NCBI GenBank assembly: GCA_024227135.1
Contig: JAAELC010000719.1
Span: 1-34,522 of the forward strand
Direction: 5' to 3'
Source: Gammaproteobacteria bacterium
GTDB lineage: Bacteria > Pseudomonadota > Gammaproteobacteria > Chromatiales > Chromatiaceae
Length of the DNA stretch: 34,522 nucleotides
Position numbers and translations under genes: made by a program. This document shows, piece by piece, positions 1 to 8,111 of this stretch (the first letter of the stretch is position 1; each line of letters opens with the position of its first letter). The notes under the pieces are model-generated. The model worked only from the letters and a program-made list of their open reading frames with translations. It was not told the DNA's origin and did no database searches.

Positions 1-172
1 GTTTTTCGCTGACGGCTTTGAGCAGGAAAGCCCCCAGCGGGTTAAGAAGCAGTGTCTCACCCGAACCTTTGTGGAACAGCACTGACTCTTCCTCGTTCTC
101 CCACTCTGACCAATGAAAGAGGTCCGGCTCGTTAGCCGTCCACAGGTTTTGATGGGTGGTGACGGGGGGCAT
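1..172 (-). CDS. PqqD-like small protein, HPr-rel-A type (partial)
   Basis: This reading frame starts at an ATG at 170-172 and runs off the left edge after 57 codons. A Shine-Dalgarno-like GGAGAA lies about 8 bases upstream, and an in-frame stop six codons before the ATG leaves no other start. The visible peptide is rich in Trp and acidic residues and contains SGETLLLNPLGAFLL. That resembles the SGxTHLLNPLAxxxL segment of PqqD-family proteins associated with HprK-related kinases (the HPr-rel-A system). PqqD proteins are small winged-helix chaperones that present peptides to modifying enzymes. It follows purD on the same strand after about 195 bases in which I see no gene. The family call rests on one motif and is moderate. 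The partner kinase and any substrate would lie outside the window. Confidence 0.6.
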   Translation of the reverse strand, partial: MPPVTTHQNLWTANEPDLFHWSEWENEEESVLFHKGSGETLLLNPLGAFLLKAVSEK

Positions 173-368
173 GAATGAGCTTCTCCATTAATCCTTATTG
201 AGCAGTTGATCGATGCGACCGAGACTGGCCTGGGGTGGGCATGAGTTTCAATTGCATCATAATCAGCCACCGCGACGGTGAGATACATCGGTTGAACTTT
301 TCCAACGTTTTTTTCCAGGACGATTCAGTCGGAACCCCCGGGCAGGCAGACTACAGGGACCAGGTCGG

Positions 369-1667
369 CTATTCGGGGTGCGTCGTATTTTCCCGGGCTA
401 CCGCCCTGTAACCGATGTCCCCGCGATAGAATGAACCATCCCATTGGATCTGCTCTGCCAGCGCATAGGCTTCCGCCTGTGCCTGTGCCACCGTGTCCCC
501 CAGTGCAGTTGCACAGAGTACCCGTCCTCCCGCCGTGACAACCTGCCCGTCCTGTTCACGGGTTCCCGCATGAAATACTTTGAGTCCGGGTTGTTCCTGG
601 TTGGGTAGTCCGCTGATTGGGTTGTCTTTGTCATAGTGGGCCGGATAGCCCCCGGCGGCCAGTACGACGCCGAGTGAGGCCCGGTTGTCCCAATGGGTTT
701 GCTCATTGTCGAGGCGTTGCTCCAGTGCCGCAAGGCAATGGGCCACCAGGTCGGATTGCATACGCAACATGATGGGCTGGGTCTCAGGATCGCCGAATCG
801 GCAGTTGTACTCCAGGACCTTGGGTATGCCATCGGCATCGATCATGACACCCGCGTATAAAAAGCCGGTGTAGGAGGCGCCTTCGTCATGCATTCCTTTT
901 ACCGTCGGTATGATGACCTGCTCCATGATGCGGTCGTGCATCTCCGGAGTGACAATAGGAGCTGGTGAATAAGCGCCCATGCCGCCGGTGTTGGGTCCCT
1001 GGTCACCATCATCCCGGGCCTTATGATCCTGGGAACTGGCCATCGGCAATACGTGGGTACCATCGGCCATGACGATGAAACTTGCTTCTTCCCCCCGCAA
1101 CAGTTCCTCTATGACCACCCGGTGACCGGCAGTTCCGAAACTGTTCCCCGACAGCATATCTTTTACCGTCGACTCTGCCTCGGCCATGTCATGGGTAACA
1201 ATGACGCCCTTTCCTGCGGCCAGTCCGTCCGCTTTTATGACAATGGGAACACCGACTTCCTTCAGGTAGACCAGGGCCTGGTCGATATCGGTGAAAGTAC
1301 CGTAGGCTGCGCTGGGAATTTGATGGCGTGCCAGGAAATCTTTGGTAAATGCCTTGGAGCCTTCGAGCTGCGCAGCAACTTTGGAGGGGCCGAAACACTT
1401 GAGTCCCGCTGCTTGAAATGCATCCACCACGCCAAGTACCAGCGGCGCTTCGGGGCCGACGATGGTCAACCCTACCTGATTATCTGAAGCGAAAGACACC
1501 AGCTTCTCGATATCCCCCACCCCGATATCGATGTTGGTAAGCTTGGGCTCCCTGGCTGTCCCTGCATTGCCCGGGGCTACGTAAACCCGATCAGCCAGGG
1601 GGGATTGAGCCGCTTTCCAGGCAAGGGCATGTTCACGCCCACCGCCGCCAATGATAAGGATGTTCAT
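369..1667 (-). CDS. purD: Phosphoribosylamine--glycine ligase
   Basis: A cytoplasmic ATP-grasp enzyme that joins 5-phosphoribosylamine and glycine to make GAR, the second step of purine synthesis. The 432 residues match the usual length of about 430. The N-terminal GGGGREHAL loop, the EGSKAFTKDFL segment at the start of the ATP-grasp domain, NTGGMGAYSPAP near the middle and YNCRFGDPETQ are the family's classic motifs. The ATG has an AGGAAA ribosome-binding site 7 to 8 bases upstream. In enterobacteria purH and purD are adjacent. Here they are separated by an lpxA paralogue and a 212-base gap that contains an AT-rich TATATAA stretch close to the start. That leaves room for a separate promoter, though I cannot show one. 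Confidence 0.97.
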   Translation of the reverse strand: MNILIIGGGGREHALAWKAAQSPLADRVYVAPGNAGTAREPKLTNIDIGVGDIEKLVSFASDNQVGLTIVGPEAPLVLGVVDAFQAAGLKCFGPSKVAAQLEGSKAFTKDFLARHQIPSAAYGTFTDIDQALVYLKEVGVPIVIKADGLAAGKGVIVTHDMAEAESTVKDMLSGNSFGTAGHRVVIEELLRGEEASFIVMADGTHVLPMASSQDHKARDDGDQGPNTGGMGAYSPAPIVTPEMHDRIMEQVIIPTVKGMHDEGASYTGFLYAGVMIDADGIPKVLEYNCRFGDPETQPIMLRMQSDLVAHCLAALEQRLDNEQTHWDNRASLGVVLAAGGYPAHYDKDNPISGLPNQEQPGLKVFHAGTREQDGQVVTAGGRVLCATALGDTVAQAQAEAYALAEQIQWDGSFYRGDIGYRAVARENTTHPE

Positions 1668-1699
1668 AAAGGGTATTTCCTGATTTATATATCATGCAG

Positions 1700-1719
1700 A
1701 AGACCGGAAACCGGGTCTT
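1700..1719. other. Inverted repeat upstream of purD
   Basis: Arms AAGACC and GGTCTT, plus two further G-C pairs around a single bulged base and a three-base loop, form a short hairpin in the gap between the lpxA paralogue and purD. On the minus strand it sits 33 to 52 bases before the purD ATG. No run of T follows on that strand, so it is not a standard intrinsic terminator. It could be a leader hairpin or chance. Confidence 0.3.
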
Positions 1720-1879
1720 TGCGTCTGTTTTTAATGGTTGAACTGATCCCTTCGACAAAGGGGCCAGCTTTACATTCTCCCGCGGCATCTGATGGCTGTC
1801 CGAAAGCGGGATCAGCCTGGTCAGTTCCGGGTATAGGCGTACACAGGCAGTTCTGCAGCGTTCCGGGCTGACAGGAGGT

Positions 1880-2659
1880 CTAACGGTGTGCGGTTACGCC
1901 TCGCTGACTGCGCTCAAAAAAATGGATAATGTTATCCACTTCGGGGGCCTGTGACTGCAGTTTCATACTCTCCAATGCTTGACCGATATTTTCCCCTGAT
2001 TGAAAAATAGTCCTGTAGGCCTGTTTGATGAGGCGGCGGGTCTGGGCTGAAAACCCAGCCCGGCGCAGACCAATGCTGTTGAGACCGGAAACCCTGGCCG
2101 GGTTCCCGTCACCGATACTGTAGGGTGGGATGTCCTTGACGATTTTTGCACATCCGGCAATCATCACCCGATCACCTATATAGGTAAACTGGTGGATGGC
2201 CGCGATACCGGATATAAAAACATGATCACCAATAGTGACATGGCCGGCGAGCACCGAGCCATGGCCCAGAACATTGTGATTTCCAATGATACAGTCGTGG
2301 CCGGCATGGAAACTACCCATGAAGTAGTTGTCGTTGCCGATCAGCGTGCCCGATTCGGTTTTGACCCCCCGGCTGATATTGGTTCCCTCTTTGAAGTGAT
2401 TACGGTCACCGATGATCAGCGGTCTACTGGCGGAGGGGTCAAAGCTTAGGTCCTGGGGTTCACATCCCAGCATCGCCCCATGGCAAACCCGGTTGCCCTG
2501 ACCCAGATGGGTGCCTGAATATATCCGGGTACTGCTCTCTATGCGGCAATCCGGGCCGATCACCACGTCGGATTCTATAATGCTGTAGGGACCCACTCTC
2601 ACCGATTCGTGTAAGTTGGCACCCGGATCTATGATCGCTGTGGGATGGATCCTGCTCAT
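1880..2659 (-). CDS. LpxA-family UDP-GlcNAc O-acyltransferase paralogue
   Basis: A left-handed beta-helix acyltransferase of 259 residues, close to the 262 of E. coli LpxA, which moves a 3-hydroxyacyl chain from ACP to UDP-GlcNAc to start lipid A synthesis. The sequence opens IHPTAIIDPGANL and carries hexapeptide repeats to about residue 190, followed by the helical C-terminal domain ending FFERSQRGV. His118 and His121 in FHAGHD align with LpxA His122 and the catalytic His125. The QF in AIHQF and the DIPPY segment are also conserved. lpxA normally lies in the lpxD-fabZ-lpxA-lpxB cluster. This copy lies between purH and purD with no lipid A gene near it, so it is probably a second copy with altered acceptor or acyl specificity. 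Whether it is the only lpxA in the genome cannot be seen here. Confidence 0.85.
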   Translation of the reverse strand: MSRIHPTAIIDPGANLHESVRVGPYSIIESDVVIGPDCRIESSTRIYSGTHLGQGNRVCHGAMLGCEPQDLSFDPSASRPLIIGDRNHFKEGTNISRGVKTESGTLIGNDNYFMGSFHAGHDCIIGNHNVLGHGSVLAGHVTIGDHVFISGIAAIHQFTYIGDRVMIAGCAKIVKDIPPYSIGDGNPARVSGLNSIGLRRAGFSAQTRRLIKQAYRTIFQSGENIGQALESMKLQSQAPEVDNIIHFFERSQRGVTAHR

Positions 2660-2705
2660 CGAACCACCGATGAGTTACCCGTCAGCTTCAAAGCCCTGCC
2701 AACCA

Positions 2706-4265
2706 TTAATGCCTGAAATGTCTCATGCCGGTGAACACCATGGCGATGTCGTGTTCATCCGCGGCGGCTATGACCTCTTCGTCCCGCATGGATCCACCGG
2801 GTTGGATCACCGCTCGGATGCCTGCGGCAGCCGCGTTATCCAGGCCGTCACGGAAGGGAAAAAATGCATCGGAAGCCATCACAGCCCCCTGAACCTCCAG
2901 GTTGGCATGAGCCGCTTTGATTCCAGCGATGCGCGCTGAATTCACCCGGCTCATCTGGCCCGCGCCAACGCCGATAGTCATATTGTCACGACCGTAGACA
3001 ATCGCGTTGGATTTGACGAACTTGGAAACACGCCAGGTGAAACGCAGATCCTCCATCTCCTTCTCGGTGGGAGCCCGGCTGGTGACAACCTTGAGCTCAT
3101 CGTAGAGCCGCAGATCAGCGTCCTGGACCAATAGCCCGCCGTTGACCCGCTTGAAATCCAGGCGATGAATCGATTCCGAATTCCATTCACCGGAGACGAG
3201 AAGACGTACGTTCTTTTTCTTCTCTATTACTTTCGCCGCTTCTTTGGTCACAGACGGGGCAATGATCACTTCTACGAACTGGCGCTCCACAATGACTTCT
3301 GCCGTCTCTTTGTTCAGTTTCCGGTTAAAAGCAATGATGCCACCGAACGCAGACTCCGGATCTGTGCTGAAGGCACGTTCGTAGGCATCCTTGGTATTTT
3401 TTCCCAGCGCCACACCACAGGGGTTGGCGTGTTTGACGATCACGCAGGTTGGCCCTTCACTGAACTGTTTCACACATTCAAGGGCGGCATCGGTGTCCCC
3501 GATGTTGTTATAGGAGAGTGCCTTGCCCTGAAGTTGTTTTGCGGTCGATATGCAGGTCTCGGGTTGGTCGGATTCCACATAGAATGCTGCTTTCTGGTGA
3601 GGGTTTTCACCGTAGCGCATGGTCTGGGCCTGGGCTAACTGAAGATTGTATGTACGAGGAAAGTCACTCACATTGCCTTCAAGTCGTGCACCCAGATAGT
3701 TGGCAATGGCGCCATCGTACTTGGCGGTGTGCTCGAAAGCTTTCACGGCCAGGTCAAAGCGGGTCGCTGCCGTGACGGCGCCGGTGTTCTGTTCCATTTC
3801 ATCGAGAATACGCTGGTAGTCTCCTGAATCCACTATCACGGTGACATCGGCATGATTTTTTGCGGCTGCCCGCAGCATGGTGGGGCCTCCAATATCAATG
3901 TTCTCGATAGCCGTTCCCAGGTCGCAGTCGGGATTGGCCACCGTCTGTTCGAAGGGATAGAGGTTGACCACTATCATATCGATGGGCGGGATATCGGATT
4001 CCTTCATCACCAGGTCATCAGTGCCACGACGCCCAAGGATGCCCCCATGAATTTTCGGGTGGAGTGTTTTGACTCTTCCATCCATCATTTCCGGGAAACC
4101 GGTGTGGGCGGAGACTTCGGTGACGGGGATGTCCTTCTCCATCAGTAGGTTGGCCGTACCACCCGTCGACAGAATCTCTATGCCGTAGCGGGAGAGGGCA
4201 CGGGCCATGTCTACAATTCCACTCTTGTCGGATACGCTGATAAGGACTCTGCTGATGGCTGCCAT
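2706..4265 (-). CDS. purH: Bifunctional AICAR formyltransferase/IMP cyclohydrolase
   Basis: Catalyses the last two steps of IMP synthesis: formyl transfer from 10-formyl-THF to AICAR, then ring closure. The 519 residues split into an N-terminal MGS-like cyclohydrolase domain (about 1-195) with the STGGT and [10 protein letters not shown] motifs, and a C-terminal transformylase domain. The latter holds the Lys-His pair in [11 protein letters not shown] and the [18 protein letters not shown] stretch. It ends with GMRHFRH, typical of the family. It lies 60 bases downstream of fis on the same strand and 46 bases before the lpxA paralogue, so co-transcription with fis and dusB is plausible. Confidence 0.97.
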   Translation of the reverse strand: MAAISRVLISVSDKSGIVDMARALSRYGIEILSTGGTANLLMEKDIPVTEVSAHTGFPEMMDGRVKTLHPKIHGGILGRRGTDDLVMKESDIPPIDMIVVNLYPFEQTVANPDCDLGTAIENIDIGGPTMLRAAAKNHADVTVIVDSGDYQRILDEMEQNTGAVTAATRFDLAVKAFEHTAKYDGAIANYLGARLEGNVSDFPRTYNLQLAQAQTMRYGENPHQKAAFYVESDQPETCISTAKQLQGKALSYNNIGDTDAALECVKQFSEGPTCVIVKHANPCGVALGKNTKDAYERAFSTDPESAFGGIIAFNRKLNKETAEVIVERQFVEVIIAPSVTKEAAKVIEKKKNVRLLVSGEWNSESIHRLDFKRVNGGLLVQDADLRLYDELKVVTSRAPTEKEMEDLRFTWRVSKFVKSNAIVYGRDNMTIGVGAGQMSRVNSARIAGIKAAHANLEVQGAVMASDAFFPFRDGLDNAAAAGIRAVIQPGGSMRDEEVIAAADEHDIAMVFTGMRHFRH

Positions 4266-4325
4266 GTTTTCTCTCTCAAACTTGATGTAACGGCCTGTGG
4301 CCGGTTGTTTAAAATTGCTGTCGAT

Positions 4326-4622
4326 TCAATCCAGGTGATGGGCGGTGAGCTTTTTTCGCAAAGTGCCGCGGCTGATACCGAGAATGACTGCCGCGCGGGT
4401 CTGATTGCCTTCCGTGTGTTTCAGAACGGCTTCCAGCAACGGGTATTCCACTTCGTCCAGGACCAGTCGATAGAGATCAGAGGCGGTGTGACCGTCCAGT
4501 TGTCGGAAGTAGTTATCAAGGGCGCTTCGAACACACTCACCCAGGTTTTCCCTTGTCTGCTTGCTGGCTACTGTCAATGGTGACCCGCCCTGCCGGGGCT
4601 CTGAATTTTCTTGCGAAGTCAT
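4326..4622 (-). CDS. fis: DNA-binding protein Fis
   Basis: A small nucleoid protein and growth-phase regulator that bends DNA at stable-RNA promoters and other sites. It has 98 residues, the same length as E. coli Fis. The C-terminal helix-turn-helix is clear: GNQTRAAVILGISRGTLRKKL. The ALDNYFRQLDG segment matches the dimerisation helix. Its ATG overlaps the last four bases of dusB, which is the conserved dusB-fis arrangement and suggests translational coupling. Confidence 0.95.
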   Translation of the reverse strand: MTSQENSEPRQGGSPLTVASKQTRENLGECVRSALDNYFRQLDGHTASDLYRLVLDEVEYPLLEAVLKHTEGNQTRAAVILGISRGTLRKKLTAHHLD

Positions 4623-5608
4623 GCTGCCAGTCCCTCCTGTGTGGTTCGCTGTCGATCGAACACGTCTCCGAGCAAGGCCAGTTGCGCTGCCAGCGTTGTG
4701 GCGCTGTTAATCTGTTTCCTGACTTGAGTTTCCCCGGCGAAACCCCTCAAGTACCAGGCGATGTGCTTGCGTGCCAGCCGTACTCCCTGATACTCACCGT
4801 AAAAACTGTAGAGGCCTTCCAGATGATCGCACATCAGGCCACGTACTATGTCGGGTGAAGGCGGGGGAAGCACTTCGCCATGATTGAGATAGCTGTTAAT
4901 TTCCTGAAAAATCCAGGGGCGCCCCCGTGCGGCCCGCCCGATCATGACGCCATCGGCCCCGGTGGTATCCAACACCTGTCTGGCTTTCCGGGCACTGTCG
5001 ATGTCACCATTGGCAATGATGGGAATAGAGGTTCTCTGTTTGATCTCCCGGATCGTGTCGTATTCGGCTTCTCCTGAAAAGCCGCATGCCCGGGTCCGAC
5101 CATGGATGGTCAGCGCCTGTATGCCCTCTTCCTGAGCGATTCGCGCAATGGTTGAGCCGTTGCGGGACTGCTTGTCCCAGCCGGTTCGTATTTTCAGGGT
5201 TACCGGCACTTCGACTGATTTCACTACTGATTCGATGATATTCCGGACCAGAGGTTCGTTCCGAAGCAGTGCTGAACCGGCTGCAACCCGGCAGACTTTT
5301 TTTACAGGGCACCCCATGTTGATGTCGATAATCTGAGCCCCCTGGTCTACATTGAATCTCGCGGCTTCCGCCATGGCTTTCGGGTCAGCCCCCAGAATCT
5401 GCACCGAGATGGGACCTGGTTCCCCATCGAAATCCAGTCGCTGGGAAGTTTTTTTGTGATGGCGCAGGGAGGCATTGGACGAAACCATTTCAGATACGGC
5501 CAATCCCGCATCGAGCTTCTTACACAACTGCCTGAACGGTCGGTCGGTGATGCCGGCCATGGGCGCCAGAATCAGGTTGTTCGCCAGTTTATAGGGACCG
5601 ATGCGCAT
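4619..5608 (-). CDS. dusB: tRNA-dihydrouridine synthase B
   Basis: An FMN-dependent enzyme that reduces uridine in the tRNA D-loop. The 329-residue protein opens with LAPMAGITDRPFR, the FMN-binding barrel start. Cys100 in the INMGCPVKKV motif is the expected catalytic cysteine. GADGVMIGRAARGRPWIF supplies the phosphate-binding end of the barrel, and the C-terminal helical domain follows. The residue after VKKV is Cys where E. coli has Asn, leaving two cysteines close together. It is the first gene of the dusB-fis pair. The 110-base gap before it contains a promoter-like sequence. Confidence 0.95.
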   Translation of the reverse strand: MRIGPYKLANNLILAPMAGITDRPFRQLCKKLDAGLAVSEMVSSNASLRHHKKTSQRLDFDGEPGPISVQILGADPKAMAEAARFNVDQGAQIIDINMGCPVKKVCRVAAGSALLRNEPLVRNIIESVVKSVEVPVTLKIRTGWDKQSRNGSTIARIAQEEGIQALTIHGRTRACGFSGEAEYDTIREIKQRTSIPIIANGDIDSARKARQVLDTTGADGVMIGRAARGRPWIFQEINSYLNHGEVLPPPSPDIVRGLMCDHLEGLYSFYGEYQGVRLARKHIAWYLRGFAGETQVRKQINSATTLAAQLALLGDVFDRQRTTQEGLAA

Positions 5609-5659
5609 ATCAGCGGGTTAGAGCCACTTGTCCTTATAGAATCAGGGGGAAGGCCCCAC

Positions 5660-5687
5660 AGTTTACGATGAAACAGACAGCAGGCAA
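5660..5687 (-). promoter_or_regulatory. Putative dusB-fis promoter
   Basis: On the minus strand TTGCCT and TAAACT (four of six matches to the -10 consensus) are separated by 16 bases. They lie about 50 to 80 bases before the dusB start. The bases just after the -10 are GTGGGGCC, a GC-rich discriminator of the kind linked to ppGpp control at the E. coli fis promoter. The elements are visible; their function is inference. Confidence 0.35.
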
Positions 5688-5718
5688 AGCCCGTTTTTGT
5701 CTTTTGACAGAGCCAGGG

Positions 5719-6792
5719 CTAATAGAATTCGAACCGAAATCCAGTGACTGCTGCTCCCGGGTCTGTCAAAGCCATTGTTACTTCGATTACTCCATTGGAA
5801 TCGATTAGTGGGTACTCACTTGCGCCTTGGGAAAGGTACTGCTCGGGGGAGAAGACCCGTCGTGCCACCAACTGATTGTTGCTGCTGTACAGGCTCAGCT
5901 GCAGCATCGGATGGGGCTGGGGGAAGTCAGCCTGATTTCTAAACGTCAGTAAAACCTGGAGTGCCTGATCTGCGGTGGGATGACTGGCGATCGAGCGGTT
6001 CAGGATTTTAAACTGGTGGGGTGCCCGGCGCGGTTCAAGGCGGCAGCCGGTGTATTCGCAAACTCCTTCGAGAAAATTCCACAAGCCTGGATATGCCTGG
6101 AGCCGGTTTTGTTCCAGCCAGGCAGCCTGTACCAGTGCGGTGAACACAAGCAGAATAATCCCGCTCGACCATCCCAGGATACCGGCGGTGCTTCCACTTG
6201 AGGCGGGAGGAGGGACCCAGGCACTAAGTAATTCCTCAGGAGGGGAATCGGAATACTCCCTTGAGGATGGGGCTGGTTCTCCGGATGCCCGTTGTTGATG
6301 CTCCCGTGTTACTGGTTCTACAGGGGGGGCGTTGCGGGGATGGGTGGTGAAGTCCGGGTTTGCTGCGGGCAGGTCATCTTCATCCAGCAGTGCCCCGAAC
6401 TCCGGTTCTTGCTCCGTTCCCTCAATCCCATCGTCCTCCAGGGAAAAGCCCGGCTCATCCTCAGTGATCAGCGGGGAGGTATAGTCCGGGCTGTCATCCC
6501 CCGGTTCGCTGGCAAAGAACGCTTCGGTGTCGTCATCAAGCGGGTCGTCCCCGGCGGAGAAGGAGGGGCCGCTGTCGGGGGATTCCCCGAACGGAAAATG
6601 TTCATCGGTAAGACTCTCCCCGTGGGGCGCCTCGAGGTCGGTCAAGCTGTTCTGGAAGCTGAAATCCCGAAGATGTTCCAATGCATTGAACACCTGGTTG
6701 CAGCGGCAGCAACGTACCCGTCCGTCTGCGGCTTTCAGTTGATCCGCCCGGATGCGAAACAGGGTCTGGCAAGAAGGGCATCGAGTATACAT
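5719..6792 (-). CDS. Zinc-ribbon and DUF3426 domain membrane protein
   Basis: A 357-residue protein of unknown function. It starts with an MJ0042-type zinc ribbon (Cys5, Cys8, Cys28, Cys31) followed by a long acidic, low-complexity linker to about residue 190. One hydrophobic segment, GIILLVFTALVQAAWL, lies near residues 205-220. The C-terminal DUF3426 domain, which should face the periplasm, makes up the rest. The gene is conserved between prmA and dusB in many gammaproteobacteria. Its domain order suggests a cytoplasmic metal-bound sensor joined to a periplasmic domain, but no biochemical role is known to me. Confidence 0.85.
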   Translation of the reverse strand: MYTRCPSCQTLFRIRADQLKAADGRVRCCRCNQVFNALEHLRDFSFQNSLTDLEAPHGESLTDEHFPFGESPDSGPSFSAGDDPLDDDTEAFFASEPGDDSPDYTSPLITEDEPGFSLEDDGIEGTEQEPEFGALLDEDDLPAANPDFTTHPRNAPPVEPVTREHQQRASGEPAPSSREYSDSPPEELLSAWVPPPASSGSTAGILGWSSGIILLVFTALVQAAWLEQNRLQAYPGLWNFLEGVCEYTGCRLEPRRAPHQFKILNRSIASHPTADQALQVLLTFRNQADFPQPHPMLQLSLYSSNNQLVARRVFSPEQYLSQGASEYPLIDSNGVIEVTMALTDPGAAVTGFRFEFY

Positions 6793-6830
6793 GTGCAGGG
6801 CTTTCGTTCAGTTTCAGGTGGTTACAGTCT

Positions 6831-6873
6831 TTCGAGTACCAGTTGATCCTTTACACAGCCGAGTATACTCGAA
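6831..6873. repeat. Inverted repeat with GAGTATAC-like elements
   Basis: TTCGAGTA at 6831-6838 is matched by its reverse complement TACTCGAA at 6866-6873. The second arm overlaps a perfect 10-base palindrome, GAGTATACTC, at 6861-6870. A third copy of CGAGTATAC lies at 6782-6790, within the first codons of the DUF3426 gene. The cluster is in the 129-base gap between prmA and that gene. Operator-like, function unknown. Confidence 0.35.
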
Positions 6874-6921
6874 GGGGGGCAGCGCTCCTATAGTTCAGGC
6901 CGTGGCTGTCGGCAGACCCGG

Positions 6922-7806
6922 TCAGTCGGCGCCAAGCCGCTGGCCCTCGATCAATACCCAGTTTTCTTTCTGTTTCCGGGTTTGAATCCGAAAGTCGCCG
7001 GTGTAGGCGCTGGCTACCGCCTCCCATTGGTCTGTCAGTATCCCTGAAAGAATGACCGATCCGCCTGGGCGGGTACAGGCCGCGATTTCAGATTTCAACT
7101 CGATCAAAGTGCCTGCAAGTATGTTCGCCACTACCAGGTCGGCGGGGAGGGGGAGGGCGCGGTTCTCAATGAGCTTGAGGTGTTCGAGAACCCCGTTTTT
7201 CTCGGCGTTGACCCGGGTTGCCAACAGCGCCTGGGGATCATGGTCCAGCACATCGGCCCGGATTGCACCGAGTTTGAGTGCAGCGATGGCCAGGATGCCC
7301 GAACCACATCCGTAGTCGAGTACCCTCATGCCTTCAAGATTGGCATGATCGAGCCATTCTAGGCAAAGCGCAGTGGTCGGGTGGGTGCCGGTGCCAAACG
7401 CGAGGCCGGGATCAAGATCGATGAACACTCCGGAATCACTCTCGGGCCGCTGGCCGTCGGGACAGATCCAGAGCCGATTTCCGAAGCGCATGGGATGGAA
7501 ATCCCGCAGCCAGGCCCGCTCCCAGGTCTGGTCTTTCAGGACTTCCACCTGGAGGCTTTCCACCAGTTCAGCGCTCAGCCTCCGGTTGATTTCGTCACAG
7601 ACGTCATGCTGATCAGAGTCCCCGGGGAACAAGCCTGTCACCTGGGTCTTGTACCACAATGGCTGCTCTCCAGGGGCGGGTTCCAGCAGGGCTTCATCCT
7701 CTGCATCTTTATAGGTGACCGATAAAGCACCCATGTTTTCCAGTAGCGCCTCTATGAGTGTGGCGTGCTCTTTACGGGTACGAATGTGGAGTTGAATCCA
7801 GGGCAT
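6922..7806 (-). CDS. prmA: Ribosomal protein L11 methyltransferase
   Basis: A SAM-dependent enzyme that trimethylates several amino groups of ribosomal protein L11. The 294 residues match the E. coli length of 293. A small N-terminal substrate-recognition domain (MPWIQLHIRT onwards) precedes the catalytic domain. That domain has DPGLAFGTGTHPTT, the SAM loop VLDYGCGSGILAIAALKLGA and the catalytic-loop motif VVANILAGTL. It sits downstream of accC across a 305-base gap, a common order in gammaproteobacteria. Confidence 0.95.
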   Translation of the reverse strand: MPWIQLHIRTRKEHATLIEALLENMGALSVTYKDAEDEALLEPAPGEQPLWYKTQVTGLFPGDSDQHDVCDEINRRLSAELVESLQVEVLKDQTWERAWLRDFHPMRFGNRLWICPDGQRPESDSGVFIDLDPGLAFGTGTHPTTALCLEWLDHANLEGMRVLDYGCGSGILAIAALKLGAIRADVLDHDPQALLATRVNAEKNGVLEHLKLIENRALPLPADLVVANILAGTLIELKSEIAACTRPGGSVILSGILTDQWEAVASAYTGDFRIQTRKQKENWVLIEGQRLGAD

Positions 7807-8111
7807 GGTCGAACGTAGGTCGGTAAGGGTAGTCCGTCGGATTCCGGACCACTTTGAGATTGGAGTCCTTTGCAGTCCCTGGACGATATGCCAGAGGAGG
7901 TGCCGGTGGGGCTGGTCATACTGGTGAAATGAGGTGCCTCGTTGGTAGTGGCTGTGTTCCCGGCGCGCAGAATTTAGATGCAGTGCTCAGGTGCTGACCG
8001 GTTTTTCTGCAGGGTGCAGCCCAGGGATGCCCCGGTGTGCAGGAGGAAACAACGATTCCCAGCACACCGGGCTTTGGGGCAAAGTGCTATGGTGGGTCTT
8101 GCTCCCCTGCT
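7807..8111. other. Gene-free stretch between accC and prmA
   Basis: I see no convincing coding frame in these 305 bases. The one clear structure is a perfect inverted repeat with 10-base arms, CCCGGTGTGC at 8031-8040 and GCACACCGGG at 8062-8071, around a 21-base spacer. It is about 40 bases past the accC stop on the minus strand. No T-run follows on either strand, so it could be a Rho-type or RNA-stability hairpin rather than an intrinsic terminator. Confidence 0.45.
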
